A DNA stretch of 64,000 nt from Anaerolineae bacterium. GTDB taxonomy: Bacteria > Chloroflexota > Anaerolineae > Promineifilales > Promineifilaceae. The stretch spans positions 19,744-83,743 of the forward strand of contig JAUIAP010000028.1 of the NCBI GenBank assembly GCA_030425205.1, in the 5' to 3' direction. The notes beneath the pieces were generated by a model. The model saw only the letters and a program-made list of their open reading frames with translations. It did not search any database and had not been told where the DNA came from. Each line of letters starts with the position of its first letter. Position 1 is the first letter of the stretch. Shown here piece by piece: positions 1 through 8,614 of this stretch. The translations under genes were made by a program, and so were the position numbers.

Positions 1-72
1 CAGGAGTAAGAAGCAGGAGATTTTCCCATGCTTCCAACGCCTAATTGCTTACTGCCTTTTCTGGAGTTGAAA

Positions 73-522
73 ATGGAACGTACACTAATTTTGATTAAGC
101 CAGACGGCGTGCAGCGTGGATTGATGGGAGAGATTATCGGCCGATTTGAACGGCGTGGTCTCAAGCTGGCTGGTATGAAGTTTATGCAGATGTCGAGCGA
201 AAAGGCGGCTGAACATTATGGCGAACATATCGAACGCCCCTTCTATCCCGACCTTGTCGCCTATATCATTTCTGGCCCAATTGTGGCGATGTGTTGGGAA
301 GGCCCCGATGCGGTCAAGATCGCGCGTCAAACCATCGGCGCAACAAAGCCATCTGAAGCAACAATGGGAACGATCCGTGGTGATTTTGGGATGCAAATCG
401 GCCGAAATCTCGTTCATGGCTCGGACAGCCCAGAAAACGGCATCCGCGAGACAGACGTCTTCTTCACGGCCGACGAACTCCACGAGTGGCACCGCGATAC
501 GGAACGCTGGATTTTAGAGTAA
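73..522 (+). CDS. ndk: Nucleoside diphosphate kinase
   Basis: Transfers the gamma phosphate from ATP to nucleoside diphosphates through a phosphohistidine, balancing cytosolic NTP pools. The 149-residue product starts MERTLILIKPDGVQRG, the family's N-terminus, and carries the active-site block RNLVHGSDSPENG, whose His is the phosphorylated residue. The C-terminal FFTADELHEW matches the usual end of the family. An ATG at 28 in the same frame would add 15 residues of repeat-like sequence. I prefer the ATG at 73, which has GGAG nine bases upstream and gives the normal family length. The gene is convergent with sucD, with a terminator between them. Two TCGGCCGA octamers lie inside it, both read as Ile-Gly-Arg. 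Confidence 0.96.
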   Translation: MERTLILIKPDGVQRGLMGEIIGRFERRGLKLAGMKFMQMSSEKAAEHYGEHIERPFYPDLVAYIISGPIVAMCWEGPDAVKIARQTIGATKPSEATMGTIRGDFGMQIGRNLVHGSDSPENGIRETDVFFTADELHEWHRDTERWILE

Positions 523-552
523 AAGTTTGCGCGTCAGATTGTGACGTGGATC

Positions 553-583
553 AAAAAGAGGTTCCGTAGTGGAACCTCTTTTT
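553..583. terminator. Bidirectional terminator between ndk and sucD
   Basis: Perfect 13-bp arms (553-565 and 571-583) with a 5-nt loop. One strand ends in a run of T and the other starts with a run of A, so the hairpin can stop both convergent genes. The stem contains AGAGGTTCC/GGAACCTCT, similar to other terminators in the window. Confidence 0.88.
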
Positions 584-590
584 TGTTGCC

Positions 591-617
591 AGTTGCCAAC
601 GGAAATCGTTGGCAACT
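591..617. repeat. Hairpin with AGTTGCCAAC arms, copy 1
   Basis: Perfect 10-bp arms (591-600 AGTTGCCAAC; 608-617 GTTGGCAACT) around a 7-nt loop, directly after the ndk/sucD terminator and without a T-run. The same arms recur at 29364-29397 with a different loop, also between convergent genes. Confidence 0.75.
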
Positions 618-636
618 TTGCAGAATAGCGTTTTTA

Positions 637-1503
637 TTAGCCCGCGATGACCATCTCAGCCAACTGATCGGGGTGGTCAGCGACTTGGACACCTGCATCG
701 CGCAAGGCGGCAATTTTGCCAGCCGCCGTGCCGACGTTGCCCTCAACGATGGCCCCCGCGTGACCCATGCGCCGTCCGGGAGGCGCGGTGCGTCCCGCGA
801 TGAAGGCGTAGACGGGTTTGGAAACATGCTCTTTGATGTAGGCGGCCGCGTTTTCTTCGGCTGCGCCCCCAATTTCACCCATCAAGACAATCCGCTCGGT
901 CGCGTCGTCTGCTTCAAACAGCTTCAACACGTCGATGAAATCTGTGCCGTTGATCGGGTCGCCGCCGATGCCGACGCAGGTCGATTGACCAATGCCCGCA
1001 TGTGTTAAGGCATAGACGACTTCATAGGTCAGCGTGCCGCTCTTACTGACTACGCCGACGTTACCGGGCGTCACAATATCACCACTGATAAAGCCGACTT
1101 TGGCTTCACCCGGCGTGATCAAGCCCGGACAATTTGGCCCCAACAAACGCACACCGAGTCCATCCGTGATCGCACGTACGCGCATCATGTCGCGCACGGG
1201 GATATATTCTGTCAGACAGACGATAAACGGAATGCCAGCTTCGGCCGATTCGATAATTGCATCCGCCGCAAAACGGGGTGGCACGATCACCATCGCCACA
1301 TTGGGCTGCTCGGCCGCGACCGACTCGGCAACACTGTTGAAAATCGGCACGCTGTCGTTAAACTTCTGCCCGCCGCGCTTGGGAACCATCCCCGCGACAA
1401 CGTTCGTGCCATAGTCGATCATCAAATTTGTATGAAACGAGCCTTCCCGTCCGGTAATACCTTGAACGAGAACTCGTGAGTTTTTATCAATTAAAATGCT
1501 CAT
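637..1503 (-). CDS. sucD: Succinyl-CoA ligase, alpha subunit
   Basis: Alpha subunit of the TCA-cycle succinyl-CoA synthetase (succinyl-CoA + NDP/ADP + Pi to succinate + NTP/ATP + CoA). The 288-residue protein has the N-terminal CoA-binding Rossmann fold (VLVQGITGREGSFH near residue 10) and the C-terminal ligase domain with the phosphohistidine motif GHAGAIV near residue 247. Length is normal for the family. It follows sucC by 64 bp on the same strand, so the two are very probably one transcript. The spacer holds a heptamer-type hairpin rather than a good ribosome-binding site. Confidence 0.96.
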   Translation of the reverse strand: MSILIDKNSRVLVQGITGREGSFHTNLMIDYGTNVVAGMVPKRGGQKFNDSVPIFNSVAESVAAEQPNVAMVIVPPRFAADAIIESAEAGIPFIVCLTEYIPVRDMMRVRAITDGLGVRLLGPNCPGLITPGEAKVGFISGDIVTPGNVGVVSKSGTLTYEVVYALTHAGIGQSTCVGIGGDPINGTDFIDVLKLFEADDATERIVLMGEIGGAAEENAAAYIKEHVSKPVYAFIAGRTAPPGRRMGHAGAIVEGNVGTAAGKIAALRDAGVQVADHPDQLAEMVIAG

Positions 1504-1506
1504 AAC

Positions 1507-1580
1507 TTAGTAGTTAGTCGCTAGTGGCTAGTGGCTAGTGAAGATATTTCTTACTAGCGACTTGCAACTATGCACTAGCC
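1507..1580. repeat. Heptamer-unit hairpin in the sucC-sucD spacer
   Basis: Tandem degenerate 7-mers of the type TAGTGGC (three near-identical units around 1522-1539). The outer arms are perfect: 1516-1525 AGTCGCTAGT pairs with 1553-1562 ACTAGCGACT. The element fills the intergenic spacer and runs into the last codons of sucC. Confidence 0.7.
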
Positions 1581-2716
1581 GCATACTCCTTTGCTGCTGC
1601 CACTGCTTTTTCTGCCGCATCACTGAGCGTGACCGCAGTTGGCATGTTGGCTTCTTCCAAAATCGCACGACCTTCGGCCGCATTGGTTCCTTCGAGACGC
1701 ACGACAAACGGCACGTCGGTGTCGATATTGTCTAACGCTTCCAAGATACCGCGTGCAACTTCGTCACAGCGCGTGATACCACCAAAGATATTGATCAAAA
1801 CAGCCTGCACGTTGTCATCACCCAAGATGATGTTGAGCGCGGCCGTGACAGCTTCCGCTTTTGCACCGCCGCCGATGTCGAGGAAGTTGGCCGGTTCACC
1901 ACCAAAGTAGTTGATGACATCCATCGAAGTCATCGCCAAACCCGCACCATTGACCATACAGCCGATGTTGCCATCGAGCTGAATATAGTTGATGCCTGCT
2001 TCGGCCGCACGCTCTTCATTTGCCGTTCGCTCACCGGGATCGCGCATCGCTGCGAGGTCTGGATGGCGGTCGAGCGCATTGTCATCGAGCGTCATCTTGC
2101 CATCAATCGCTTCAAATTCATCACTGCCCGTGATGATGAGCGGGTTGATTTCAGTCAACATCGCATCGGTGCCGATAAAACAGTCGTAGAGACCCGCGAG
2201 GACGGTGTGGAACTTGCCCCACATCGACGCATCGAGACCCATCCGCGAGGCAACCTCAATGCTATGGTAACGCTTTAAGCCAACGACTGGATTGATATGC
2301 ACTTTGATAATCTTTTCGGGGGTTTCTTCTGCAACCGCTTCGATGTCAACGCCACCTTCGGCCGATGCCATGATCATCGGTTGCCGTGCCGCACGATCAA
2401 CCAACACGGCCAGATAGATCTCTTTGGCAATGTCGGCACCGGGATCGATTAACACCTTATGCACGGTGAGGCCCTTGATGTCCATGCCGAGAATTTCGGA
2501 TGCTCTCGCCTCAGCCTCTTCGGGGCTGTGAGCCAATTTGACACCACCAGCCTTGCCACGTCCGCCAGTCAACACTTGCGCCTTGACGACTACTGTACCG
2601 CCGATACGTTCGGCAATTTTTCGGGCTTCCTCGGGAGTTGTCGCCACGTCGCCTTCCGGAACGGGGACACCAAACTTCCCGAAGAGTCGTTTCGCCTGAT
2701 ATTCGTTTAAATTCAC
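1568..2716 (-). CDS. sucC: Succinyl-CoA ligase, beta subunit (ADP-forming type)
   Basis: Nucleotide-binding beta subunit partnering SucD. The 382-residue protein opens with MNLNEYQAKRLFGKFGVPVP, the canonical ATP-grasp N-terminus. It contains the glycine-rich segment QVLTGGRGKAGGVK near residue 48 and the C-terminal GGITRCDEVARG block near residue 315. The start is GTG at 2716-2714, supported by AAAGGAG with five bases of spacing. A TATAAT box on the minus strand (2850-2845) lies about 130 nt upstream. First gene of a sucCD operon. Confidence 0.96.
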   Translation of the reverse strand: MNLNEYQAKRLFGKFGVPVPEGDVATTPEEARKIAERIGGTVVVKAQVLTGGRGKAGGVKLAHSPEEAEARASEILGMDIKGLTVHKVLIDPGADIAKEIYLAVLVDRAARQPMIMASAEGGVDIEAVAEETPEKIIKVHINPVVGLKRYHSIEVASRMGLDASMWGKFHTVLAGLYDCFIGTDAMLTEINPLIITGSDEFEAIDGKMTLDDNALDRHPDLAAMRDPGERTANEERAAEAGINYIQLDGNIGCMVNGAGLAMTSMDVINYFGGEPANFLDIGGGAKAEAVTAALNIILGDDNVQAVLINIFGGITRCDEVARGILEALDNIDTDVPFVVRLEGTNAAEGRAILEEANMPTAVTLSDAAEKAVAAAKEYAASA

Positions 2717-2756
2717 GCTAACTCCTTTGTGGGATTATAACCGTAGCTCAGTTTGC

Positions 2757-2873
2757 AGTAGGCCGTCAACAGACAGCAGAATTTTCCTGCTGTTCGCCAG
2801 TCACTGTTTGCTGAATACGGGATTGTAAAATTTTATGGAATGCGATTATAACACGCAGACGTTGTATCAAAAG
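2757..2873 (-). promoter_or_regulatory. Upstream region of sucCD: TATAAT box plus heptamer hairpin
   Basis: Read on the minus strand, a perfect TATAAT lies at 2850-2845. The hexamer 17 nt upstream (CTTTTG, 2873-2868) is a poor -35. Between the promoter and the GTG start lies a degenerate 7-nt-period segment (about 2757-2815) with CAGCAGG/CCTGCTG self-complementarity. The rest of 2717-3150 shows no convincing gene. A 68-codon minus ORF at 2918-3124 lacks coding character. Confidence 0.5.
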
Positions 2874-3150
2874 CGAAAGCTGCGCCATTTATCTAGATGA
2901 CAATGAGACTAATACAGTTAACCGCCCAAAATTCTGCAACGCCTATTTTTCTTTCTAGCCGACTTGCAACCCAGCCACGCTAGGCGCGAAAAAACCATCA
3001 ATCTATGGCGGATCAGTACTAAAGGTCTATTCTGTTTCACCGCCATGCCAAATAGAGTATCTACTGAACAAACTGCAATTTCTCGCGGCAGAGAATGATC
3101 TCTGTCGCGCCGCTCATTTTTCACAATATGTAGTATTCTAGGAGTATGTA

Positions 3151-6100
3151 ATGGTGTCTGACAATCGTCATCCTAAACTTTTTAACAACCGATGGTTAAC
3201 CACATGCGCGTTAACTTTATTGGCTTCGCTCGTCTTATTTTCCAATTTTAGCAGCGGGGTTGTTTCGGCCGAAAGCAACATCAACGCAAACATTGAAACA
3301 CGCGCAATCGTCGCCCAATTACGCGCGCCCAGCAGCAGCACGCTCGGCACAATCGGCAATAGCGTCTGGCTCGATGAAAATAGTGATGGTGTCCAAGACG
3401 CTGGGGAGGCTGGCGTTCCAAACGTGACGGTCAGACTCTATAACAACACGGGCGGCGCGCAGGCGACGACTGTTACCGATGGTCATGGTGGATTTCGATT
3501 CAACGGCCTGCCAGCGGGTGTTTACTACGTCGATGTGGATGAAAGCACATTGCCAACTGGGATGACGCAGACAACCACTTATCCTCAGGCTGGCGGCGAT
3601 TTCACAAATCAAAATCACAGCGCGACGACAATCCCCAATACAGCACTGACTGGGTATATGGTGAGTGTGGGCAATGGGGCGGCGTTAGAGAATTTATCGG
3701 CCGATTTCGGCTACAACTTCAGTCTTACCGATAACGTTGTTGGCGACTGTTTTGATGTAATTTCAAACCAAGGTTTTGAAAATTTTGAGTCAAGCGTCAA
3801 CTTCACGCCGATGACATTTGACGACTTTGATGGTGACACGCTCCAAGCATATGCATGGGGAACCAGCGATTCAAGCATCGATGATTGGATTCCCACTATT
3901 TCCGATCAAAGCCCGTTCGTCACAGCATTTCTGATTGATGACACGGCTGGCGAAATCAACAACCCAGAGGGTGACTACTTTGCCTATCTTCCCGGCGGTG
4001 ATGATGAAGCGTTTAATTGCGTCGAGCAAAATGTTGAAGTCTTCCTTTCCGCTGGCCTCGTTCCCGGCCGTAGTTATGAGATGTGCTACATGGCGGCCGC
4101 TGGCACGGTGTCAGATGCAACCGCCTATATCGAATTTGCCTTTGGGCCAAACTACCTCGGTCCTTATAATCAAGCCTTACCCAGAAGTACAAGCAGCACA
4201 AATCTCAACTGGCAACAGGTTTGCCTAGAATTCGATTACGACCCTGAATATATGGATCGGATCGTTATTTCCCAACATGGAATGAGCGGGATTTCGATTG
4301 ATGCGATGCAAATGTGCGAAGTGGGCAGCACGACTGGGGGTCAGGACAATGGCGCAATCGGCGACCGCGTTTGGATCGACAGTGATGGCGATGGCGCACA
4401 AGACCCCAACGAGATTGGTGTCTCTGGTGTGACGGTAACACTTTATCATGACCCCGACGGCGATGGCGTTTATAGCGATGTTTATGACACGACAACGACC
4501 AATGTCAACGGGAACTACATCTTTCTTGATCTTCCCCCTGCGGCCTATGTCGTCACAGTCACCAGTCATAGCGGCGCATCCCATCCAATTCTGAACTTGA
4601 ATCATAGCCAGACAGGCGATCCTGACCACTTCGGTACAACTGGCACGCCAAACGACAACACAACCACAACGCCTATCGTACTGGCTCCCGGCGACGTTTT
4701 CCTCAATGCTGACTTTGGCTATCAACCACAGGGCAACGCCTCTGTTGGCAGCATTGGCGACACCATCTTCTTCGATGCTGATGGGGATGGCAATGGTCCC
4801 GCGTTAGCGCCTGTCGATGGTGGGGCTGTTGTCACGCAGGGTGCAGGTGGCACGGCCGACAACACCGACTACGGCATTGCGGGCGTGACCGTCGCGCTGA
4901 TCCGTGATAGCAACAACAACGGCCAGTGGGATACCGGTGAGCCAATTGTTGGCAGTGACACGACCGATGCAAACGGTCAATATCTATTTACCGGTCTCGA
5001 CTACGACAATTATCTCGTTTGGGTGAATGACACGGCCAACGTGTTAGATGGACTTACGCCAACTTATGATAAAGATGGCTCAAATCCCGTAGCAGGCTTA
5101 GAAGTTGGATTAGGAATCAGCGCGGCCGTCGTGGGCTCTGCCACAGAAGATGTGCGCGACCAAGATTTTGGTTTTAATGCAGGCGGACTAGGTCTGATCG
5201 GCGACACTGTCTTTCTCAACATTGACGGTGATGATGTGCAGGATGCCAATGAGCCGGGTCTTGAGGGCGTGATTGTTACGCTAAACTACTCTGGCGGCAC
5301 TGCAACCACGATAACCAACGAAAATGGTCAGTACTATTTTGGCGGTCTCGACCCCAATGTTAGTTACACGATCACCATCGCACCTGAAAATTTCAATGCG
5401 GGTGGCGTCTTGGAAGGGCTTAGCAACACCGCCGATCCTGAAGATAACGACGACAATACCAGCGTTGCCAACTTAGGGGCGGCTGGCAGCGATGGCAACA
5501 ATGACCCAGATGGGGTCGATAATGGCATTAATCTAGGTCAGGATTTTGGCTATACGCCGACCAATCCCGCCACGATAGGCAATCTTATTTGGCTCGATGT
5601 CAACGCGGATGGGGTGCACGATGGGGGCGTTGAGACACCGATTGGCGGCGTGACGGTCAGTCTCTACCGCGATCTGAACGGTAACGGACAGATTGACGCG
5701 GGAGAGCCATTCTTTGGTTCAACGACGACCGATGCGTCCATCAACGCGGGCAGCTACCAGACAAATGGCAACTATCTATTCAGGGGATTGCCCGCAGGTA
5801 ACTACGTCGTCGATGTGACCGACCGTGACGGGGTGCTCGTCGGCTATTGGCACAGTCTCGGGGAAGCTGGCACAGACAACAATAGTCAGACCGATCCGTA
5901 TGGGGTGAGCGTTGTCGCGGGTGGGACGAATATTTCGGCCGATTTCGGCTACTATCTCGACCCAGCCTGTGTCGGCAACTTCTTCTGGGATGACAGTGCA
6001 AGCAGCAACGGCATTCAGGATGCTGGCGAACCTGGAATCAACGGCGTGACCATGACGCTGACCATTACCTATCCGAGCGGTGACGTGACTGTGTTGAAAA

Positions 6101-7437
6101 CGGTGACGGGTGATGACCCCAGCACGACGGGGGTTACAGAAGTGGGCTGGTACAGCTTCTGCAATCTACTATCAGACGAAAACCATCGGATCGGGAGCGG
6201 GGCAGCCGCGCCTGCAAGTGGACAGCCGGGCTTTGAAATTTCGGCCGAACTTCCCGCAAACATGATCCCCACCATCATCAACGCGACGGCAGCCACGACC
6301 CAAACGGACAGTGAAGACCCTGCTGGTGCGCCAGTAACACCAATTCAAGGTGGGCTAAATGTCATACAAGAGGTTAATCCAATCAATGAAGGCAATCCTA
6401 CCGCCAGCTACGATTTTGGCGCAACCCTTCCCACGCAAGTCGGCAATCGCATCTGGTACGAATCGGATAACGATGGTCTTGCCGCGACTGGCACGATCTC
6501 CCCTGCAATAGGCTTGGTCGTCTCGTTGGCCGATGCGAACGGGTCTGTCTACACCACCACGACAGATGCAACGGGTACTTACAATTTCGATGTGCCAGTT
6601 AACGCACTCTACACAATCAGCGTCCCAACGCCAGGCGGCTATGACCCGTCCATTGTCAATGTCACTGGCATAGATAGTGATCCCAATAGCGACAACGATT
6701 CGAGCCACAATAGCAACGGCGCAGTCGTACAGGTCTTTACCGACGCAAACCAAACGATCGACTTTGCCTTCACTTCCAACCCAACCTTTGCCATCGGCAA
6801 TCTGGTCTGGATTGACGGTGAAGCGATAGGAAATGGTCAGTACAACCCTAACAATGGCGATGTGCGCGTCGAAAATGTGACGATGGAGCTATATCGTGTC
6901 AACAATGGCACGGTCGAGAGCGACCCCTTGCAGACAACCGAAACAGGCACGGGCGTCTTACAGGCTGGAGCCTATCAATTCACGGGTCTCGGCGCGGGAA
7001 CGTATGTTGTTTGCGTTGCTGGGCAGGAGTTTACGCCAGCGGGAGATTTGTGGTATTCGGCCGAAAACATCCCATATGGTGTGGTCGCTACCAACAGTGG
7101 TGGCACCAGTGGCAATGATGACAACCTTGACCACAATACCGTCTATGTGGGCAATGTTACCATTCAGCCTGTCTGTAGCAACCACATTACATTCAGTCCG
7201 GGAACAAACGCGCCGTTCGCCGAGAATGCACACGGCTTGACGACGAACCTCTCTGACGCTTCCGTTGATTGGTCTGTTGACTTTGCCTTTGCCCCACCCA
7301 GTGCGACGGCTGTCAATCTCTCTGGAACGGGGACGTTTGGTGCGCCAATTGTGCCGCTGCTCATCTCAGTCGTAATCAGCATCTTGTTGGCTGGTTACTT
7401 CATGCAGAGAAATCGCGCGCAAACAGCGCGACTTTAG
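3151..7437 (+). CDS. Large secreted protein with eight SdrD_B-type repeats and a C-terminal anchor
   Basis: A 1428-residue surface protein, probably an adhesive or structural stalk. An N-terminal signal sequence (hydrophobic core around residues 15-33) ends near VVSAES. SdrD_B/Cna-B-like beta-sandwich units begin near residues 65, 401, 534, 682, 808, 939, 1095 and 1214. Each opens with a variant of IGNxVWLDxNxDGxQDxGE and closes with a YxFxGLPxGxYxV-type strand. Asp-rich motifs suggest calcium binding. Between units 1 and 2 (residues about 190-395) sits a different domain starting FDVISNQGFENFE, resembling exported carbohydrate-binding modules. The C-terminus has one membrane segment (about residues 1400-1420) followed by RNRAQTARL. 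There is no LPXTG sorting motif. Start supported by GGAG at 3141. The ligand is unknown. Confidence 0.88.
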   Translation: MVSDNRHPKLFNNRWLTTCALTLLASLVLFSNFSSGVVSAESNINANIETRAIVAQLRAPSSSTLGTIGNSVWLDENSDGVQDAGEAGVPNVTVRLYNNTGGAQATTVTDGHGGFRFNGLPAGVYYVDVDESTLPTGMTQTTTYPQAGGDFTNQNHSATTIPNTALTGYMVSVGNGAALENLSADFGYNFSLTDNVVGDCFDVISNQGFENFESSVNFTPMTFDDFDGDTLQAYAWGTSDSSIDDWIPTISDQSPFVTAFLIDDTAGEINNPEGDYFAYLPGGDDEAFNCVEQNVEVFLSAGLVPGRSYEMCYMAAAGTVSDATAYIEFAFGPNYLGPYNQALPRSTSSTNLNWQQVCLEFDYDPEYMDRIVISQHGMSGISIDAMQMCEVGSTTGGQDNGAIGDRVWIDSDGDGAQDPNEIGVSGVTVTLYHDPDGDGVYSDVYDTTTTNVNGNYIFLDLPPAAYVVTVTSHSGASHPILNLNHSQTGDPDHFGTTGTPNDNTTTTPIVLAPGDVFLNADFGYQPQGNASVGSIGDTIFFDADGDGNGPALAPVDGGAVVTQGAGGTADNTDYGIAGVTVALIRDSNNNGQWDTGEPIVGSDTTDANGQYLFTGLDYDNYLVWVNDTANVLDGLTPTYDKDGSNPVAGLEVGLGISAAVVGSATEDVRDQDFGFNAGGLGLIGDTVFLNIDGDDVQDANEPGLEGVIVTLNYSGGTATTITNENGQYYFGGLDPNVSYTITIAPENFNAGGVLEGLSNTADPEDNDDNTSVANLGAAGSDGNNDPDGVDNGINLGQDFGYTPTNPATIGNLIWLDVNADGVHDGGVETPIGGVTVSLYRDLNGNGQIDAGEPFFGSTTTDASINAGSYQTNGNYLFRGLPAGNYVVDVTDRDGVLVGYWHSLGEAGTDNNSQTDPYGVSVVAGGTNISADFGYYLDPACVGNFFWDDSASSNGIQDAGEPGINGVTMTLTITYPSGDVTVLKTVTGDDPSTTGVTEVGWYSFCNLLSDENHRIGSGAAAPASGQPGFEISAELPANMIPTIINATAATTQTDSEDPAGAPVTPIQGGLNVIQEVNPINEGNPTASYDFGATLPTQVGNRIWYESDNDGLAATGTISPAIGLVVSLADANGSVYTTTTDATGTYNFDVPVNALYTISVPTPGGYDPSIVNVTGIDSDPNSDNDSSHNSNGAVVQVFTDANQTIDFAFTSNPTFAIGNLVWIDGEAIGNGQYNPNNGDVRVENVTMELYRVNNGTVESDPLQTTETGTGVLQAGAYQFTGLGAGTYVVCVAGQEFTPAGDLWYSAENIPYGVVATNSGGTSGNDDNLDHNTVYVGNVTIQPVCSNHITFSPGTNAPFAENAHGLTTNLSDASVDWSVDFAFAPPSATAVNLSGTGTFGAPIVPLLISVVISILLAGYFMQRNRAQTARL

Positions 7438-7474
7438 CAAGTACACCGCGCGACTTAACAATATATTGCGGTAG

Positions 7475-7511
7475 CCGTATTGCATATTTTGTAACAAGAT
7501 ACGCAATACGG
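7475..7511. repeat. Hairpin after the SdrD_B gene
   Basis: Perfect arms CCGTATTGC (7475-7483) and GCAATACGG (7503-7511) with a 19-nt loop. It lies 38 bp after the stop codon, so it may act as a terminator, but there is no T-run. A second hairpin (7528-7545, ATCCCGC/GCGGGAT) follows. Confidence 0.6.
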
Positions 7512-7596
7512 CCGCCACCGACTTTGAATCCCGCGCAGGCGGGATATTGTCTTTCTTTCTGTGGGAGTAGCTACTCGGACTGTCTGGAAAAGAATC

Positions 7597-7672
7597 TGTC
7601 ATACCTGCGAAGGCAGGTATCCATTCTTCGGCGTGCCAAAGTAGGCTCCCGACTACGCGGGAACGACGGCTG
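7597..7672. repeat. REP-like dispersed palindromic element
   Basis: Contains the perfect hairpin ATACCTGC-GAAG-GCAGGTAT (7601-7620), then a second half ending in a CTCCCGACTACGCGGGAAC segment. The core is the same element that appears in opposite orientation inside the activator gene at 63670-63689, with one compensatory base-pair change in the stem. It belongs to the general class of CCNGCGAAGGCNGG repeats. Confidence 0.75.
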
Positions 7673-7688
7673 AGTAGTCAACTGTAGT

Positions 7689-8459
7689 TTATTCCGCTCG
7701 GAAGATGGCAACAACAGGCAGGTGGTCGGAGGCGGTCGGGTCAACGTCAGACATTACGTAACAGTTTTGCAACCGCTGCACGAGTTTCGAGTCGGCTAAG
7801 ATGTAGTCCATACGGCTAACAGGTTGACGATGGCGCATAAACGTAAAACCGGGATCGCTGGGGGCATGTTGGCGGAAACAGTCAACATATCCAGCACGCA
7901 GTAGACGCGCATGCGCTAAGCGCAAAAAACGTCCACGTTGCAGCTTGATTTTGACCTGATCTTGCGGTCGCATAAATTGCAAAATCGTTTTGACATCAAC
8001 TGGATCACCTTTGCCGAACGTGTTGAGGTCGCCCATGATCAGATGGGAGTCGGGCGACTCACCTTTAATCACATTAACCAATGCGGTCGCCGCAAGATAG
8101 CGCAGTGGCTCAAAATGCCAGTAGGGATCGGGGCGAAAATGGACGTTGTAGATTGTGACGGGCTGACCGTTCACAGCGAGCGTCGTTGAGAGAGCCGCCT
8201 GTGTCAACGGTTTTTGATTGTAGATGTTCCATCGCAAAATAGGAAAGCGCGACAGCGTTGCAACGTGCCTATTGCCGCTCCCACGCGCCCAAACGTGGAA
8301 CAGCCCCAAACGTCGCGCCAAATCCACAATCACATCTTCATGATCGGCTTCATTAAGCGTCACGATGTCGGCATCGGCGCGTTCGAGCGTCTCCGCAATC
8401 ACATCAAGCTTTTCGCGTGGGGCAAATGCAACGTTCCAAGTCAATACTTTTATGGACAT
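7689..8459 (-). CDS. Endonuclease/exonuclease/phosphatase (EEP) superfamily protein
   Basis: The 256-residue protein has the EEP metal-dependent phosphodiesterase fold. Visible catalytic signatures are LTWNVAF (Asn) near residue 8, DIVTLNEADHED (Glu, metal) near residue 35, NVHFRPD near residue 105, MGDLNTFG (Asp and Asn) near residue 145, and SDVDPTASDHLPVVA at the C-terminus (Asp-His). No signal peptide is obvious, so it is probably cytosolic. The substrate could be DNA, an inositol phosphate or a phospholipid; the sequence does not decide. It is last in a leftward run after three glycosidase-like genes, 155 bp after the preceding stop. That space holds the GTTTCGGG hairpin, so co-transcription is uncertain. 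Confidence 0.85.
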   Translation of the reverse strand: MSIKVLTWNVAFAPREKLDVIAETLERADADIVTLNEADHEDVIVDLARRLGLFHVWARGSGNRHVATLSRFPILRWNIYNQKPLTQAALSTTLAVNGQPVTIYNVHFRPDPYWHFEPLRYLAATALVNVIKGESPDSHLIMGDLNTFGKGDPVDVKTILQFMRPQDQVKIKLQRGRFLRLAHARLLRAGYVDCFRQHAPSDPGFTFMRHRQPVSRMDYILADSKLVQRLQNCYVMSDVDPTASDHLPVVAIFRAE

Positions 8460-8557
8460 AAATGGTGAACGTGATGCATAAAACGCAACCTCAGTACATC
8501 TTATACATATGTTATAGGATGCGCTTCAAATGATCTAAAACTGTCGTTCGTGCGGAA

Positions 8558-8583
8558 GTTTCGGGAAATCCAATTCCCGAAAC
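8558..8583. repeat. GTTTCGGG hairpin, copy 1
   Basis: GTTTCGGGAA (8558-8567), loop ATCCAA, TTCCCGAAAC (8574-8583). It shares its loop and nine of ten stem pairs with the hairpin at 26181-26206. The differing pair is compensated (A-T here, T-A there). Confidence 0.75.
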
Positions 8584-8614
8584 ACACCAACCGAGATGAA
8601 ACACACCTTATGTT

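Noticed and set aside
2918..3124. 68-codon minus-strand ORF in the sucC/SdrD_B spacer
   Set aside because: No ribosome-binding site, odd composition, and no recognisable domain; more likely non-coding upstream sequence.
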